The notes under the pieces were generated by a model. It made no database searches. It worked only from the letters and a program-made list of their open reading frames with translations, and was not told the origin of the DNA. 64,000 bases of DNA from Uloborus plumipes (Eukaryota > Arthropoda > Arachnida > Araneae > Uloboridae), in contig JAXGGA010002271.1 of assembly GCA_038373865.1 (NCBI GenBank), positions 62,001 to 126,000 on the forward strand, read 5' to 3'. This document shows positions 21,829 to 33,157 of this stretch, in pieces. Positions within the stretch are counted from its first letter, which is position 1, and every line of letters starts with the position of its first letter. Position numbers and translations under genes: made by a program.

Positions 21829-22563
21829 CTTCTTCTTCTTCTTCTTACTTATCTCAGGTTGTCTAGTTGGGCTAGACAACCCCCATAAAACCAAAAATTT
21901 CTAAAACATCTAAAAAAAGTATAGGGTCCCGAAGGACTTCGTCTTTTGTAAAATTCAAACAGGTCAAGATATGTCCGGGGGAAGCCACGTCGGCGCAACA
22001 CCAAGGACAATTTGGAAAAGTCTTTTTCCCCTGCTGAAAGGTGAGTCCCCTCGTGTGCCCACTCAGAATGCAGGAAAAGGCAGTTTGATATGGTCTTGGA
22101 GTAATGTTGAAAGTCTCACCTGGTCTTTTGGCAAAGTACCAGGAATGGCTAGGGGGGATTTTCATGAGCCGATTGAATTCAATCCTTGCCAGGAATGTAA
22201 TCTCACTAGATGTGAGCGTTCCTCCTGGGTTAACTCCCTCCTCTGACACCGACTTGGCCAAGAAATCCGCCTTTTCGTTCCCTTCTACTCTCACATGCGA
22301 GGGGATCCATTGGAAATGCACTGTATGTTTGGGTGATAGTCTCTCAAGAATATTTAGAATGTCCTGGCTAGTTTGATCTCCAATAGTGCTCCAATTTGAG
22401 AGATGCTGAACCGAAGCGCGACTATCGGTCAAAATCCAGATGTCCCTAAATTGGTCCCCCACCTCTACTGCATACTGTAAACCTCTTCAAATGGCAACTA
22501 GCTCTGATCTAAACACGGAACAGTTATCTGGGTTTCTTATTTTAAATTCCCGTACTCCGGAGA
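21829..22563 (-). mobile_element. LINE 3' end with AAG-type tail, 5' truncated
   Basis: Minus-strand non-LTR retrotransposon fragment. It ends in a (GAA)n tail, read on the + strand as TTCTTCTTCTTCTTCTTCTT at 21829. It is preceded by a short 3' UTR with the hairpin GTTGTCTAGCCCAACTAGAC, and covers only the RNase H domain and downstream zinc knuckle. 5' truncation at about 22563 fits incomplete reverse transcription. Confidence 0.8.
21872..22563 (-). pseudogene. LINE ORF2 fragment: RNase H domain plus CCHC-like knuckle
   Basis: Reading from about 22563 down, the RNase H motifs appear in order: FRSELVAI (catalytic Glu), LTDSRAS (catalytic Asp), WIPSHVRVEGNEKADFLAK (His/Asp motif). A downstream CPWCCADVASPGHILTCLNF has C-x2-C-x7-H-x4-C spacing. 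All catalytic residues remain. The only break seen is a TGA at 22489-22487 between FRSELVAI and RGL, where the family usually has Arg; one CGA-to-TGA change explains it. The 196-residue frame from 22462 is the part after that stop. The clade is R1/Jockey-like by domain order, not resolved further. The endonuclease and reverse transcriptase domains are absent. Confidence 0.85.
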
Positions 22564-22569
22564 TTGTGT

Positions 22570-22735
22570 AAAAAAAAAGCCCCGTGTGGTAACCAGGGGG
22601 TAAGAATAGTCCCAACGTAGCCTATGCGTGTCGTAAAAGGCGACTAAAATAGGGGGCAAAGTCATTCTTCAACCTCCGGTGCCCCAGACCTTAGGGTCAT
22701 TGAAGATGCTCTTATTCTCCAAGCCATGAAAAATA
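22570..22735 (+). repeat. Retroelement-like block with GTCGTAAAAGGCGAC hairpin
   Basis: Contains CCCCGTGTGGTAACCAGGGG (an inverted repeat) and GTGTCGTAAAAGGCGACTAA, a motif I associate with 5' ends of arthropod non-LTR elements. It adjoins the truncated LINE end but may belong to another copy. Assignment by motif memory only. Confidence 0.4.
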
Positions 22736-23117
22736 TTCTAATAAGCAAGATATTCCATTATCCGGGATCAAAATAATGCATTTTAATGGTTTGGTACATA
22801 GAAAATGTATTAGGTTAAGCTGGATATTCTTTTAACTGGTATTTTAATAAGCGAGCTGGACTGTATTAGAGTGTTATTTGTTTATATGAACTTTAAAATT
22901 TATTTCTTTGAAAGTATGACCGCTAAAAATTTTTTTTAAAAACATTTTCGAAGTGATTTTCTACTTTCTCAGGCATTTATTAATCGCCTGGACTCATGAG
23001 TTTACTTCACTTAAAGTATGACTGATTTTTTTAAGATTATTTACTGACGTGCATATGAATACAAATATATAACACACTGATTTATGTTTTTAACTTATCT
23101 CCATATTTAGCATGCCA
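22736..23117. other. Unassigned intergenic sequence
   Basis: TCCATTATCCGGGATCAAAA near 22754 matches the pogo/Tigger-type terminus seen at 33158-33560. Otherwise featureless and AT-rich. Confidence 0.4.
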
Positions 23118-23125
23118 GTTTTTAC

Positions 23126-23269
23126 CAGGCCCGTCATTTAGGGGGCCCCCCTGGCTTTGAGAAATCAATGAATTTGCATGTAAGTGGACGTGGTTTTTAA
23201 TGCTTTCCGATGAAATTGCATTGTGTTTGGACCCTTGCCCCCCCGGAAAAAGTTGAAATAACGTCCCTG
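23126..23269. mobile_element. hAT-type MITE (family C, copy 3)
   Basis: CAGGCCCGTCATTT at the left and an eroded AACGTCCCTG at the right, with a perfect 8-bp duplication GTTTTTAC (23118-23125 and 23270-23277). It shares the AATTTGCATGTAAGTGGACG core with the other copies. Confidence 0.8.
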
Positions 23270-23277
23270 GTTTTTAC

Positions 23278-24359
23278 ATTCACCGTTGAAGGAACACAAT
23301 CTTCCATTAATATTTTTATTTATGACTATTATTTGTTCTTAATGTTGATCTTAATTTTTTGCGCTTTAGCTGATGGATTTACCTACTGGTCTAAGATTAG
23401 TTTATCTCAGTCTCTTATAAAACATTTTAAGGTTTTTCTCAAAGCAATTCATAGAAAAGCGACTTGAATGACTTGCCGAAATAACTTACGCATTATAAGC
23501 TTTAAACCCTTAGAATGCTCAATTTATTTTGGCTGCATGTTATTTTATTTTACACTAGTTAATGTAAACATTTTAAGTTAAAATTTTGTCGTGCAACCAC
23601 AAATACTTTAAATGCAGGTCATTTTAAATGATAAAATATGCTGGGTGTTTCCGCTTTAGATAGCCCAAGAAGAAAAAAAAATGAAATTGAAATTCAGAAG
23701 TTATAAGTTTATGCATGTTAAAGTATTTTTGTCGCACACACATTGTATGTACATGAATCATTTTTTGTGCATCCATTAGTTTTAATTATTTTTGTATTAT
23801 AAATGATTTTAATTGCTTACAGCACTCACTGACCAAAACTTTGTAATTTTTTTTAACAAAAACATATTTGAAATCCCATTTTATCTTTTTGCTCTAGTAT
23901 ATAGAGTAAATTTTGGTTTTAATGAATTTTTATCTGCTACCCTGCAGTGCATGGCAACTTAAGAATAAACTGGGTATGATTTTCATTCATTGAAATTACA
24001 TATGATTGTGTTTATCATAACTTTGATCAGCAAATCTCACATTAAATAAAAACAAATTATACTTTTTGTTACTTTTGATAAAAGATCTTATCTTGATGTT
24101 AACATATCCCAAAACTTTGCTCTTCTATCGTGCTCCACTATTAATTATTTGTATTTGTAAAAAAGGTCGAGTATAAAGATCATTACAAATGTTTGCATGG
24201 TGGAACTTTTCTTGAAAATGCATTTCATTTCTTGTAGTTTTCAACTTAAATCTGCTTTTATTCTCATTTTTTTAAAAATATTTTCAGAGGTTTATCTTGC
24301 TTGTGAAAATATCTATCTATATACATTTAGTTTTAATTTTATACGACTATAAACTGTTT

Positions 24360-24406
<47 letters not shown>

Positions 24407-25052
24407 ATCTTAAATCTATATACTCAACTGAATGTTTTTTAGCGCTTGAGCTATTTTATCTGTGGTTCAGTTAAGAAAATATTTTTAGAAATCAAGTTTG
24501 AAGACAGAGCGTGACATAAATGAAAAGTGATATTTTCTGTAAAATAATACTGTAAAATTATGAGAACAAAAGTTTTAGATTTAAATCTTTAATATTTATT
24601 TTAAAACTTAAATTAGATTATGAACTATATCTGGAGCAGCAGCAGCAGCAGTGAAGTGTCCAAGAAATGAGAGCCAATAGCAATCAATTAAATTATAAAA
24701 AATACTTTGTATCGAGGCTACATTTTGACTCTCTGCTTGACTTTTAATGCAATATAAATCATATGAAAAACTGATGATGAGCATTTGTTTCAGTGTGCAG
24801 TTTGAATTTTTCTAAACATGGTTATTATGAAGCATGCTGCTTCCATATTAATAGAGTCCGAACGAAGCCGACAAAAAGGGCAGGAAAAAAATAGAATGAA
24901 AAGTAAAGCATACAGATTTTCAAAAATGCCATTTAGGCATTTTATTTGAGAACATTGCAAATGCAATTTTCAGATTAAAAACTTTATTTTCACACTGTTA
25001 TGCTTTTACTTTGATTTTACTTTTTACTTGAGATGAAATGTAAGTAATGTCA
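23278..25052. other. Intergenic AT-rich sequence with microsatellites
   Basis: No gene recognised. Contains (AT)20 at 24362-24401 and a (GCA)5-type CAG run at 24635-24651. The longest frame, 85 residues at 23210-23467, starts inside the MITE and is not credible. Confidence 0.5.
24362..24401. repeat. (AT)n microsatellite
   Basis: Uninterrupted AT dinucleotide run of about 20 units. Confidence 0.95.
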
Positions 25053-25056
25053 TTAA

Positions 25057-25287
25057 CCTTTTGGATCCGGGCTGTTCATATAGAAATTTTTCTTTCGACC
25101 CAGGTAGTACAACAGTTGAACCACAGATTTCTTTTCCATTGAAAAGAGAAGGTATAAACTGTTGTACCAGACGTATGAAACCTTGAAAAAATCCCTGGTT
25201 CCAAAGGGTTCGAGTGAGAATTTCAGCCCCGTCATCTAAAGAAAAAAGACTTATGGTACAACATGTGTACCGCCCGGTTCCTGAAGG
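25057..25287. mobile_element. TTAA-flanked MITE (family D, copy 1)
   Basis: TTAA at 25053-25056 and TTAT at 25288-25291. Termini CCTTTTGGATCCGGGC and GCCCGGTTCCTGAAGG. Both halves contain TTGTACCA/TGGTACAA motifs. It is homologous, in inverted orientation, to 26102-26464. The TTAA target site suggests piggyBac affinity. Confidence 0.65.
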
Positions 25288-26097
25288 TTATGCAAATATT
25301 TCTGAGTTATTTTGTAAATTAATCAAATTTAGAAAAATACTTGTAACTTTACAAGTATTTTACTTGTGCTGCATTTTACTTGTAATACTTGTTGTTTTTT
25401 TAAAAAAAATCTAATTGATTTAATCTTTAGTAACTGATTTAGTGTGCAATTTTTGCCAGTATGTGTTAATGCCTAGCTGGAAGTGGGATTTGTTATCTTC
25501 AGCGAATGTATGTCAAATGTTCCGAAAAAATCATTTTTAGATTGTCCATGATGATATGAAAATAACGCATGTACTTTCTTTAAATTCTTTTTCTTTTTAG
25601 TATTTTTTTTTTTAATGTTCACGTATAATTCACAAATATGTTCACGTGTGCAATTTGTTATCTGTTTTTTTCCCAATGTTTTGAAATTTAATACATTTTA
25701 CTATTTATGTGATTTTGCTTTGTCATTTCTTATTACATATTTTCATTTTCATCTATGTCAGTGAAAATGTCAAGTATAACTACCACCCTCATTAAGATAA
25801 ACAGATTGTCAAAATTTTAAATCTCTACGAAATACTTTTCAGGCTCATAATTAAACATGGATCATTTAATTGAAAGACAACTGACTACGAAATATTTACT
25901 GATGAGGATCAGCTAAAAGGCTTACACTTCTACCTGAAATCAATTGTTAAATTGTTAAATTTTAGATATTTTGAACTTTTATATTTAATTTCATCAACCA
26001 AAAATTAAGGAAAAGGTGACGCTTAAAAACAATTTTTTTTGGGGCTTATTTAAAGGGATATAGGGCTCTGCCATCTCTTTGAAGGTTTATTAACTGC
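25288..26097. other. Unassigned intergenic sequence
   Basis: AT-rich, with ACTTGTAACTTTACAAGTA-like short palindromes near 25339. No gene recognised. Confidence 0.4.
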
Positions 26098-26101
26098 TTA
26101 A

Positions 26102-26464
26102 CCTTTAGGAACCGGGCGGTACACATGTTGTACCATAGGTTTTTTTTCTTTAGAGGACAGGGTTGAAATTTTCACTCGAACCCTTTGGAGCCGGGGATTT
26201 TTTCAAGGTTTCATAGTTCATACGTCTGGTATGACAGTTTATATCTTCTCGTTTCTACCAACTTTTAGGAACCGGTCGGTACACATGTTGTACCATAGGT
26301 CTTTTTTCTTTAGAGGACAGGGTTGAAATTTTCACTCGAACCCTTTGGAGCCGGGGATTTTTTCAAGGTTTCATAGTTCATACGTCTGGTATGACAGTTT
26401 ATGTCTTCTCTTACTACCTGGGTTGAAAGAAAAATTTCTATATGAACAGCCCAGATCTAAAAGG
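26102..26464. mobile_element. TTAA-flanked MITE (family D, copy 2) with internal tandem duplication
   Basis: TTAA at 26098-26101 and 26465-26468, ends CCTTTAGGAACCGGGCGG and CCCAGATCTAAAAGG. A unit of about 164 bp (from AGGAACCGG at 26107 and again at 26270) is present twice almost identically. Family copy 1 has it once. Confidence 0.75.
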
Positions 26465-26468
26465 TTAA

Positions 26469-27602
26469 AGCACAATTTTCTTTCTTTTTTTTGGGGGGGG
26501 GGGGGGGAGGTCAAACTAATAAAAGATTATTTATTTTTTTTTATTTTTTGTCAGACAGTGAATACATAGGTGTAACGTTAGTTAATTTTTAAAATTTCAG
26601 TTGTGTTGATGGGATAAAAAAAAAAAAAGCCTGGGGGGCGGGAGAGAGATACACAATATTGTACAAATAAAGTGTAAACAATTTCAATGCATTTTTTATT
26701 AATTTATTCTATTTTCTGAATTTCAAAATATTAAAAGCAAATTGTTATACTTCCAAGCATAAAAATTCAGCTTGGCAATAAAAATTGAGGCATTGCCTTT
26801 TGCACACCAAAGAACTACTTTACCTAAGAAAACTTGACTTACTCTAGAAAAATGCTGCATAGTTGCTCTATCTATGATAAAGAAGTTCAATAATAATAAT
26901 CTATACTATCTATTAAAACTCGAATGACACTCAGACGTGCATTAGAAATGAAAGAACGCAAGATACAAGAACGCCTGTGCCGGACACAAGCATGTGCAAA
27001 ATTTATGAGTAACTTTGGCTCGTGTCGAACATGAACAAATGCGTTAAGCGTGGTTAATGCTATTAACTACCTTCATTATTTTCTTTTTTTCTTTCCCCAA
27101 TATTTTTTAAATTCTTTAAGTTTTAATGTGTATTTCTAAAATAAAAAAGTTTACTTGAGTTAATTCTTTCAATCTAGATTTTTTCTAAGTAATTTTCAAA
27201 ACTAAAGTTTTTCTAGGAATTGCTATAATAACCTAATAAACTTGTAAGGTTTAAAAGTTAGTGAAACCAGTTTTATACATACACACACACACACACATAT
27301 ACTCAGTGAACTTCCTCAAATCCTTATTTAATCTTCACATAATTTAAAAATAGAAAATGGTTTAATTAGAATTTGCGCTAAGTCAATTTTTTATTTCTAA
27401 AGGTTTTCATTTTAAAATCTATTGTATTTAATTTTTTAATAATATCAATTTTTTAAAAAATACTACATAAAAGTTTCACAAGTTTATTATGAGTATTGCA
27501 TACTTTAAAAATTCTTATTTTAACATCCAAAAGAAAGACTGATGAGCAATATTTTTACAATTAAAGATAATCTTTAAAGCATTTGAGTAATTAATGCTTC
27601 AA
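26469..27602. other. Unassigned intergenic sequence with simple repeats
   Basis: Poly-G run at 26493-26507, an A run and GGCGGGAGAGAG near 26618, and an (AC)9 run at 27280-27297. AATCTATACTATCTATTAAA near 26899 with CTCGAATGACACTCAG resembles the start of a degraded repeat. No coding sequence. Confidence 0.4.
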
Positions 27603-27606
27603 TTAA

Positions 27607-30038
27607 CCCATTTATGCCCAGTAGCCCAGTGGGACGCTTGTTAATTACTGCACACAAAAACCTGCAATGCAAGGCCGTATCCAGAAAAAAATTTCGGGAG
27701 GGGCCCAGAGTTTCGCACATTGCCCAAACACACATACATTTTTGTGTGTGCTATGAGTCTAATTTCTAGCTGACCCCCCCCCCCCCCCCCACGATGTTTG
27801 ATGTGTGTGTTTTTCATTTCTTTATTCTTATTATTTTCTTGAACTGACCTTTATTGGAAATGGAGAGATATGTAATGACAACTTTTTTAAATGGGGTAGA
27901 ATATCCGTAATTTTAGGGGGTCCGGGGGTTTCTCCCCCCGGGAAAATTTTTGAAAAAAAGTTTTAAAATTCTGCATTTTGAGGCCTTATATGGGGCAACC
28001 AGGACTTCAAAAACATGTTGGAAAAGTAGGCAAACAACAATCTCATAAATTTTCTGCATTCTTTTGCAAATTAAGATTAATCAAAGCTTAAAAAAATGTT
28101 TAGTTTAAAAAACGATTAACATTAAGCGACAGAGAGGAAGGACAAGGGTGGAGAAAAGATTAACACATTATCACTTGCTTACATCGGTTTTCACTATAGT
28201 TACATAGTATTTTTGATCAGTTCTCCAACTCACCGACAGACACAGCACTTGTTAGCAACATAAAATAACCAATATTATGAAACACATAAAATTCTTTAAA
28301 AGAAATAGTGTAGAGATTTAAAAAATAATTAATGAGAGAGTAACATTCTGGCCATTTAGTTAATTCATATTTTAATTATTTATAAGAAATAGGATTGAAG
28401 CACTTTTGAAGGAGTTTAAAAAAGGTATTTAATGATTTTCAAAGACTCTGGAACAGTTAAAATTCTTTAAAGCATTTCATTTGCACTTTCCAGTCTCTGA
28501 CGTTTTAATAGTTGATTGGACAGTCTTACGAAATTGTTAAAACTTTGAAAGACACATCTTTTAAAAATTAAAAATAGATATTAAAAAATACTTATAACGA
28601 CAATTTCTTTTTCAATCACTAGTACTGCAGAAAATGAAAAAGAATACATAGGTAGGGTAATATTTTTTCTCGTGCTTAACATATTAATAAAAGAATCAAT
28701 TACAAAGTAACTTCTAAAATACTGAATTAGGTATTTAATGAATAGTCAGAAATGAAACATGCGAGTCACAAAAAATTATTTTTAAAAATATGCTACAAAA
28801 AACGCTGGAATATGATTTTTGCATTACGCAGAATATTTTTTTTAATCAAGGAGCTGAGTTTCGCGCAACTTGATGCCCACCTCCCCTCCATTTGTGTTAG
28901 AAACTTTAAAATTCAAGGTTTACAGCTATATTTAACAAAGTATTCAAGGTTTTTAAGCATTTGTAAATGGAATTTTTTTTAAGTAACTTTTGTCTAAGAT
29001 TGGTGAGCGTCCAACAAAGCAGAGGGTCTGTGAACGTATCCGTTTTTGTGAGGTCTTGTTGATATTAACATGTTTAGAAGTATTTGAAGACATGTTTAGC
29101 TATTAAAATCCCTCGAGGATTACAAATGCTTATAAATGGGGACCAAAAAAGTACCCTGTTAATTGAATCAGGGCGCTGAGAAGCAATCTCAGCCTAGTCG
29201 GAAACTCGGGGCCCGGCGATTAGGGGGTAAGAATCTGAGTGGTGTAAGTTTTATAAGTTTTATGGGGGGAGGGGGGACCGCCGATTAAACTAATAAGTAG
29301 CTTGCCTTGAGCCTGAATTGATTTGGGAAAGAGAGCTGGAAGTGCTAATGAGAGTCTTGTTTTCAAATTTGTTTTGCAGCTAATAAGAATTTGAATTGTC
29401 TTTTTTTTTTTTTTTTTTGTACTTCTTCAAATTTTTACTCGTTTAATAGTTAAAAAGAAAAAATAATATAATTTTTTTTGCCATTTGAAATTTAAAAAAA
29501 AAGAAAACTTTTTTTTCTGTTTTACATTATAAAACATTTCGGGTTTCGGGGGGGACTCGGGCCCGTCGGGCCCCCCCTCTGGATACGGCCTTGCTGCAAT
29601 GGGTATATCATTTTACTAAAGCTGTTTTTCACTAATTAAATAGTCCTTCTTCTTGAGAAAACCAGTTAGAGCCACTATTTGGACATCAGAGTTAATTTAT
29701 GGACAGCTATTTTCAGGCAAATCAGTCAAGCAACGATCCAGTATGGGTAGCCACAGAAAGTAAGTTTTCTTTGCGAACTTATTTTTCATAAAATTAAACT
29801 ATTTTAAATTGATTTGCTTAAAATTGATCACAGATGCCTTCTGTAATGTTACTTTGCAAGAGTAAAGTCAAATAAGGTCGTATTTTGCTCACATATCTGC
29901 AAAATATCCCATAAACAGGACATTAAATAACTTGATAAATATGGCAACGGTGATCTATTTTTGTAAACCATTCCAAGTAAGAGTTTTAAGCTGGTAAAAA
30001 TGGAAAAAAATTGTTAAAAAAACTTGGGCATTAACGGG
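27607..30038. mobile_element. piggyBac-like MITE (family A, copy 1), split by a hAT element
   Basis: TTAA (27603-27606 and 30039-30042) flank CCCATTTATGCCCAGTAGCC at the left and GGGCATTAACGGG at the right. About 500 bp of family A are interrupted at 27669 by the hAT element. Sequence on the two sides is continuous with the intact copy at 33685-34199, in inverted orientation. Confidence 0.8.
27670..29593. mobile_element. Non-autonomous hAT element, 1.9 kb
   Basis: TIRs CAAGGCCGTATCCAGA and TCTGGATACGGCCTTG, with a perfect 8-bp duplication CTGCAATG (27662-27669 and 29594-29601). Intact family A copies show the empty site as CTGtAATGGG, confirming the boundaries. The interior has poly-C/G strings near both ends (27773-27790, 29548-29576) and short frames without hAT transposase motifs. 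Confidence 0.85.
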
Positions 30039-30336
30039 TTAATTATTACTATTATTTCGTATCAGGTTTTCTCAATAGGCAACACAACATTCATTAGCAG
30101 AGTTTTATTTTGGAGGAACTGATATATTTTAATAATTATGTAAAGCTTTAAACGAACAAATATTTCCGTGAAGTAATTTACAATATCCTGAAAAAAGGCA
30201 CATTAACTATTTTCTTCATTAGCTGTAGAGCTCCGATCCCTGAGTAAAAGCGTCTAAAAATGAGAGCCTTACACAACTGCTGACAGTTGTGGGTAGTAGG
30301 GGAATGTGGGGCAAAGTGAAATAGCTAAGATAACTT

Positions 30337-30841
30337 TTTTTTTTTAATTTTCTGAAGCCATCAGCTTCGACATACATGAGGACTTCACTTCACACTCTCC
30401 AGGGTCCCCCGTACCTACCACAGCTTCGTGGTTTAACCGGGATAGGGCCCTGAAGAGCGCTCTGTTCCTAATTTTGAACCAGAACCTAGGGTCGAGCAAA
30501 CCCTAGGGCCCAGCACCCCCAGAGGTATCGTTTCACTTGGAGGACTTTGTGACCACGATATTTTTAACGCCTCCCAGCCACCATTAATCAAGGCGGTGGA
30601 TCTTTGATCGGCTGGGTTTCGAACCCGGGTCCCTCCGGACACGAGTCCGATGCCTTACCGATCGGGCCACCACGGCCCCCATACATGAGGACTGCGTACT
30701 ATGCGCTTTGCCTCCTGACAAACACGGGACAGATTTACGGCACAGAGAGGATGAAATAACATCCATGGGCAAGGCGGGATTCGAACCCGCGACCACTTGC
30801 TTACGAGGCGAGTACTCTACCTCTAGGCCCACGTGGCCCCT
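30337..30841 (-). mobile_element. tRNA-derived SINE 2 (host of SINE 1)
   Basis: Minus-strand tRNA-like head beginning GGGGCCACGTGGGCCTAGAG, with box A (GTGGGCCTAGAGGTAGAGT) and box B (GGTTCGAATCC). The unrelated body then ends in an A-rich tail near 30340. Flanked by the 11-bp duplication TAAGATAACTT (30326-30336 and 30842-30852). Acceptor stem ends do not pair, so this is a SINE and not a functional tRNA. It is interrupted by SINE 1. Confidence 0.8.
30384..30679 (-). mobile_element. tRNA-derived SINE 1, inserted in SINE 2
   Basis: Minus-strand head GGGGGCCGTGGTGGCCCGAT, box A-like TGGCCCGATCGGTAAGGC, an anticodon-arm-like CGGACTCGTGTCCG, and box B GGTTCGAAACC. The body of about 200 bp includes CCAAGTGAAACGATACCTCT and ends GAGAGTGTGAAGTGAA. 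Flanked by a 13-bp perfect duplication CATACATGAGGAC (+ strand; 30371-30383 and 30680-30692) whose single copy belongs to SINE 2. Confidence 0.85.
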
Positions 30842-31379
30842 TAAGATAACTTACCTGCTTCCAAATGAAAAAAAAAAAAGAAATTTGTTCTGAAAATTAT
30901 AGTGTGCAAGTTGCGCCATCGAAATTTTTGGGGGGGATTTTTTTAAACTAATTTATTTATTTATTTAAATTATTTATTAATTTATTTTTTAAATTAAATT
31001 ATTTACTGATTTTTTTTAATGTAAATTATTCGTTAATTTATTTTTTTAAATTAAGTTATTTCTTTATTATTATTTATTTATTTTGTGTTTGTGTGTGGAA
31101 TTTCTAAAAGGGGGGGAAACAAGCGATTCTGTTCTGCGCATAATTAGTATTTTAAAAATATTAATAATATACAAAAAATAATAGTTTTAATTAAAAAAAA
31201 TAAATAAAAATATTAAAAAATATAAATAAATAATATTTAAAAAAATAAATAAATAATATTTAAAAAATAAATAAAATAAAAAAGAGAGATAAAAATCACA
31301 ATAGAGTTGTGGAAAATTTGGGGGGGGGGGGGAGTTTGCGCCATTGAGCTTGGGGGGAATGGGCACCCCTGGTGTATGA

Positions 31380-31680
31380 AGAAAGAATAATGTGCTTTGT
31401 GATGCACATTTTTTTAATGTTGTTTTTTATTTTTAGCAGACATTTCGTACAATTAAAAAGGATGGCAAATTTGCACGAGATATAATAATGTACGAGAAAA
31501 GACAATGAGTGAATAAAAGAGCAAGTGAATGAATGAATACATAAGTGAATTAACAAATAAAGGAATGTAAATGAATCAATAAATGAAGAAATACATAAGT
31601 GATTCACTAAATTAGTGAATAAGTAAACGAAATCAAGTATTTCTCTTTGCCCTGCATGCACTTGACGAATTCTTCTGAAC
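31380..31680. repeat. Degenerate ATGA/GAAT tetranucleotide tract
   Basis: 31495-31630 is rich in GTGAATGAATGAATA-type repeats. The 121-residue minus frame across it is the translation of this low-complexity run (HLCIHSFT, CSFIHSL) and not a gene. Confidence 0.6.
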
Positions 31681-31996
31681 GATCAAAATCAAAGCATGCT
31701 TACTATGAACTAAATAAATACTGCATTGTAGCCAGTAGATTTCAATTAATGCTTAAAATAGTAATTACAAGAAATTTATCATTTTATAATGCCAAAGCAT
31801 ATTTTGATAAACCATGAAATATTATAATATGTGTATCAAACTTTGAGAATGACTTGTATTATTTGTTTCGTCGATCGTTAGAGCTGACTGGTGATTTTTT
31901 GACTGGTGTCAATTATACGTTTTGACATTTATTTAAAATATTACTAGATAGGTGGCGCTGTAAACTGAAAATATTTCACTTTGCCCCACATCCCCC

Positions 31997-32311
31997 ACTT
32001 CACGCCGTCGAACGAAACTAATTAATTTAATGTATCCCTTGAACTGTTATATTAGTATGCTGCCGAACAGCCTATAAAACTATAAAAAATAACTCGTAGA
32101 AATTTCTAATTAAAATTCTTCATTTAGTCTGTATTAAAGAGATACGCAACATATGTGTATTTTATGTATTTACGCAATTTTCGGGCTGCTTTTCACTTTA
32201 TGTAAACCTTACAGATAAATGAATTGACTCGTGAGAAGCTAAAAAAATACAAGTAACTAATTAAAAATTTCCGAGAAAACCATACAAAATGAAGAAAACC
32301 CTATGCTTTAT
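31997..32311. other. Unassigned intergenic sequence
   Basis: No repeat termini or coding frames recognised. Confidence 0.4.
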
Positions 32312-32315
32312 TTAA

Positions 32316-32828
32316 CCCATTAATGCCTGACATTTTTTTTCACAAAGATATTTTGTATACTGGTTACAAACAGTGTTTAATGGACAGGAAAAATAATAAA
32401 AAAATATTATGTAAAAAATAATTTTTTTATTAAGGAAAGAAAAATCGTCCCTTAAAAGTTACGATAGACCCCAGAGGGTATATACTTTTTTTACTAAAAT
32501 TTTTTTCTGCCTACGATATAATATTTAAAAAGACATTTTATAAGAAGAAATAAAATCAGCAATTAACATAAACTGGGAAGCTGGGAATAACTTTGAAAAC
32601 TTAGCTTTTTTTCTTGAGATTGTGAACGATGTCATTTTTGATAAAGATCATATTAAAACTGCTACAGAACACACTTTACAATGGTTATGTGCTGCAATCT
32701 GTTAATAACGAATTGAAACAATACCAAGGTACTAATTGAACACTATTATTTGGTTGAAATGTTCATTTTGGGGAAATTCAGACCCTTTTTTGGACCGTCC
32801 CTAAAAAGGGACGCTAGGCATTAATGGG
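32316..32828. mobile_element. piggyBac-like MITE (family B, copy 2)
   Basis: TTAA precedes CCCATTAATGCCTGACA. The right end GGCATTAATGGG is followed by TTTAA, one base longer than the duplication. It is the inverted homologue of 13746-14247 across the full length (shared TGGACCGTCCCTAAAAAGGG, GAATTGAAACAATACCAAGG). Confidence 0.75.
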
Positions 32829-32832
32829 TTTA

Positions 32833-33155
32833 AGAGTCAAGATATAGTGCAATTATTTTTCTGGTAAGTGCTTGTATAACCGCATGAGTTTGGGAAAAAA
32901 GATTCAGGAAAGCCTACCTAGAGTCTGAACTTCAAAAAGCCTTTTTACTCCTAATTTTAAAATGTCATCTTAAATCTTTTTGGTTTTGTCACAATTCTGT
33001 AAAACTTGTTTCGTTGCCCAACGTAGTTTTCCAATGCAGTGAAAACAACTACACTACCACCAGTCATTGACAGAACTAGGAGTTTTCATCCCCTGCATCG
33101 TCACTGCATTGGCAGTTAAACTGTTTTTTTACCAGAGTGTTTCATATCAAGGGGG
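32833..33155. other. Unassigned intergenic sequence
   Basis: GCAGTGAAAACAACTACACT and GTCACTGCATTGG near 33038-33110 may be a short decayed inverted repeat. No gene. Confidence 0.35.
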
Positions 33156-33157
33156 TA

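Larger units (their letters stand above)
30299..31996. mobile_element. TIR element with GGGGCAAAGTGAAATA ends, carrying nested SINEs
   Basis: Left GGGGAATGTGGGGCAAAGTG, right CACTTTGCCCCACATCCCCC. They are inverted repeats of about 25 bp. GCGCCATCGA/GCGCCATTGAG occur internally near 30913 and 31338. The middle is low-complexity TTTA/TAAA sequence (30945-31285). Two SINEs are inserted near the left end. No transposase was found and the superfamily is unknown. Confidence 0.65.

Noticed and set aside
24635..24651. CAG run as part of a coding glutamine tract
   Set aside because: Flanked by stops in all frames and AT-rich non-coding sequence.
30600..30840. Two tRNA-like sequences with good A and B boxes
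   Set aside because: The acceptor ends do not pair, non-tRNA bodies and A-rich tails follow, and each has long target duplications; they are SINE heads, not tRNA genes.
31296..31661. 121-residue minus frame rich in HSF/LCI repeats
   Set aside because: Translation of a degenerate tetranucleotide tract.
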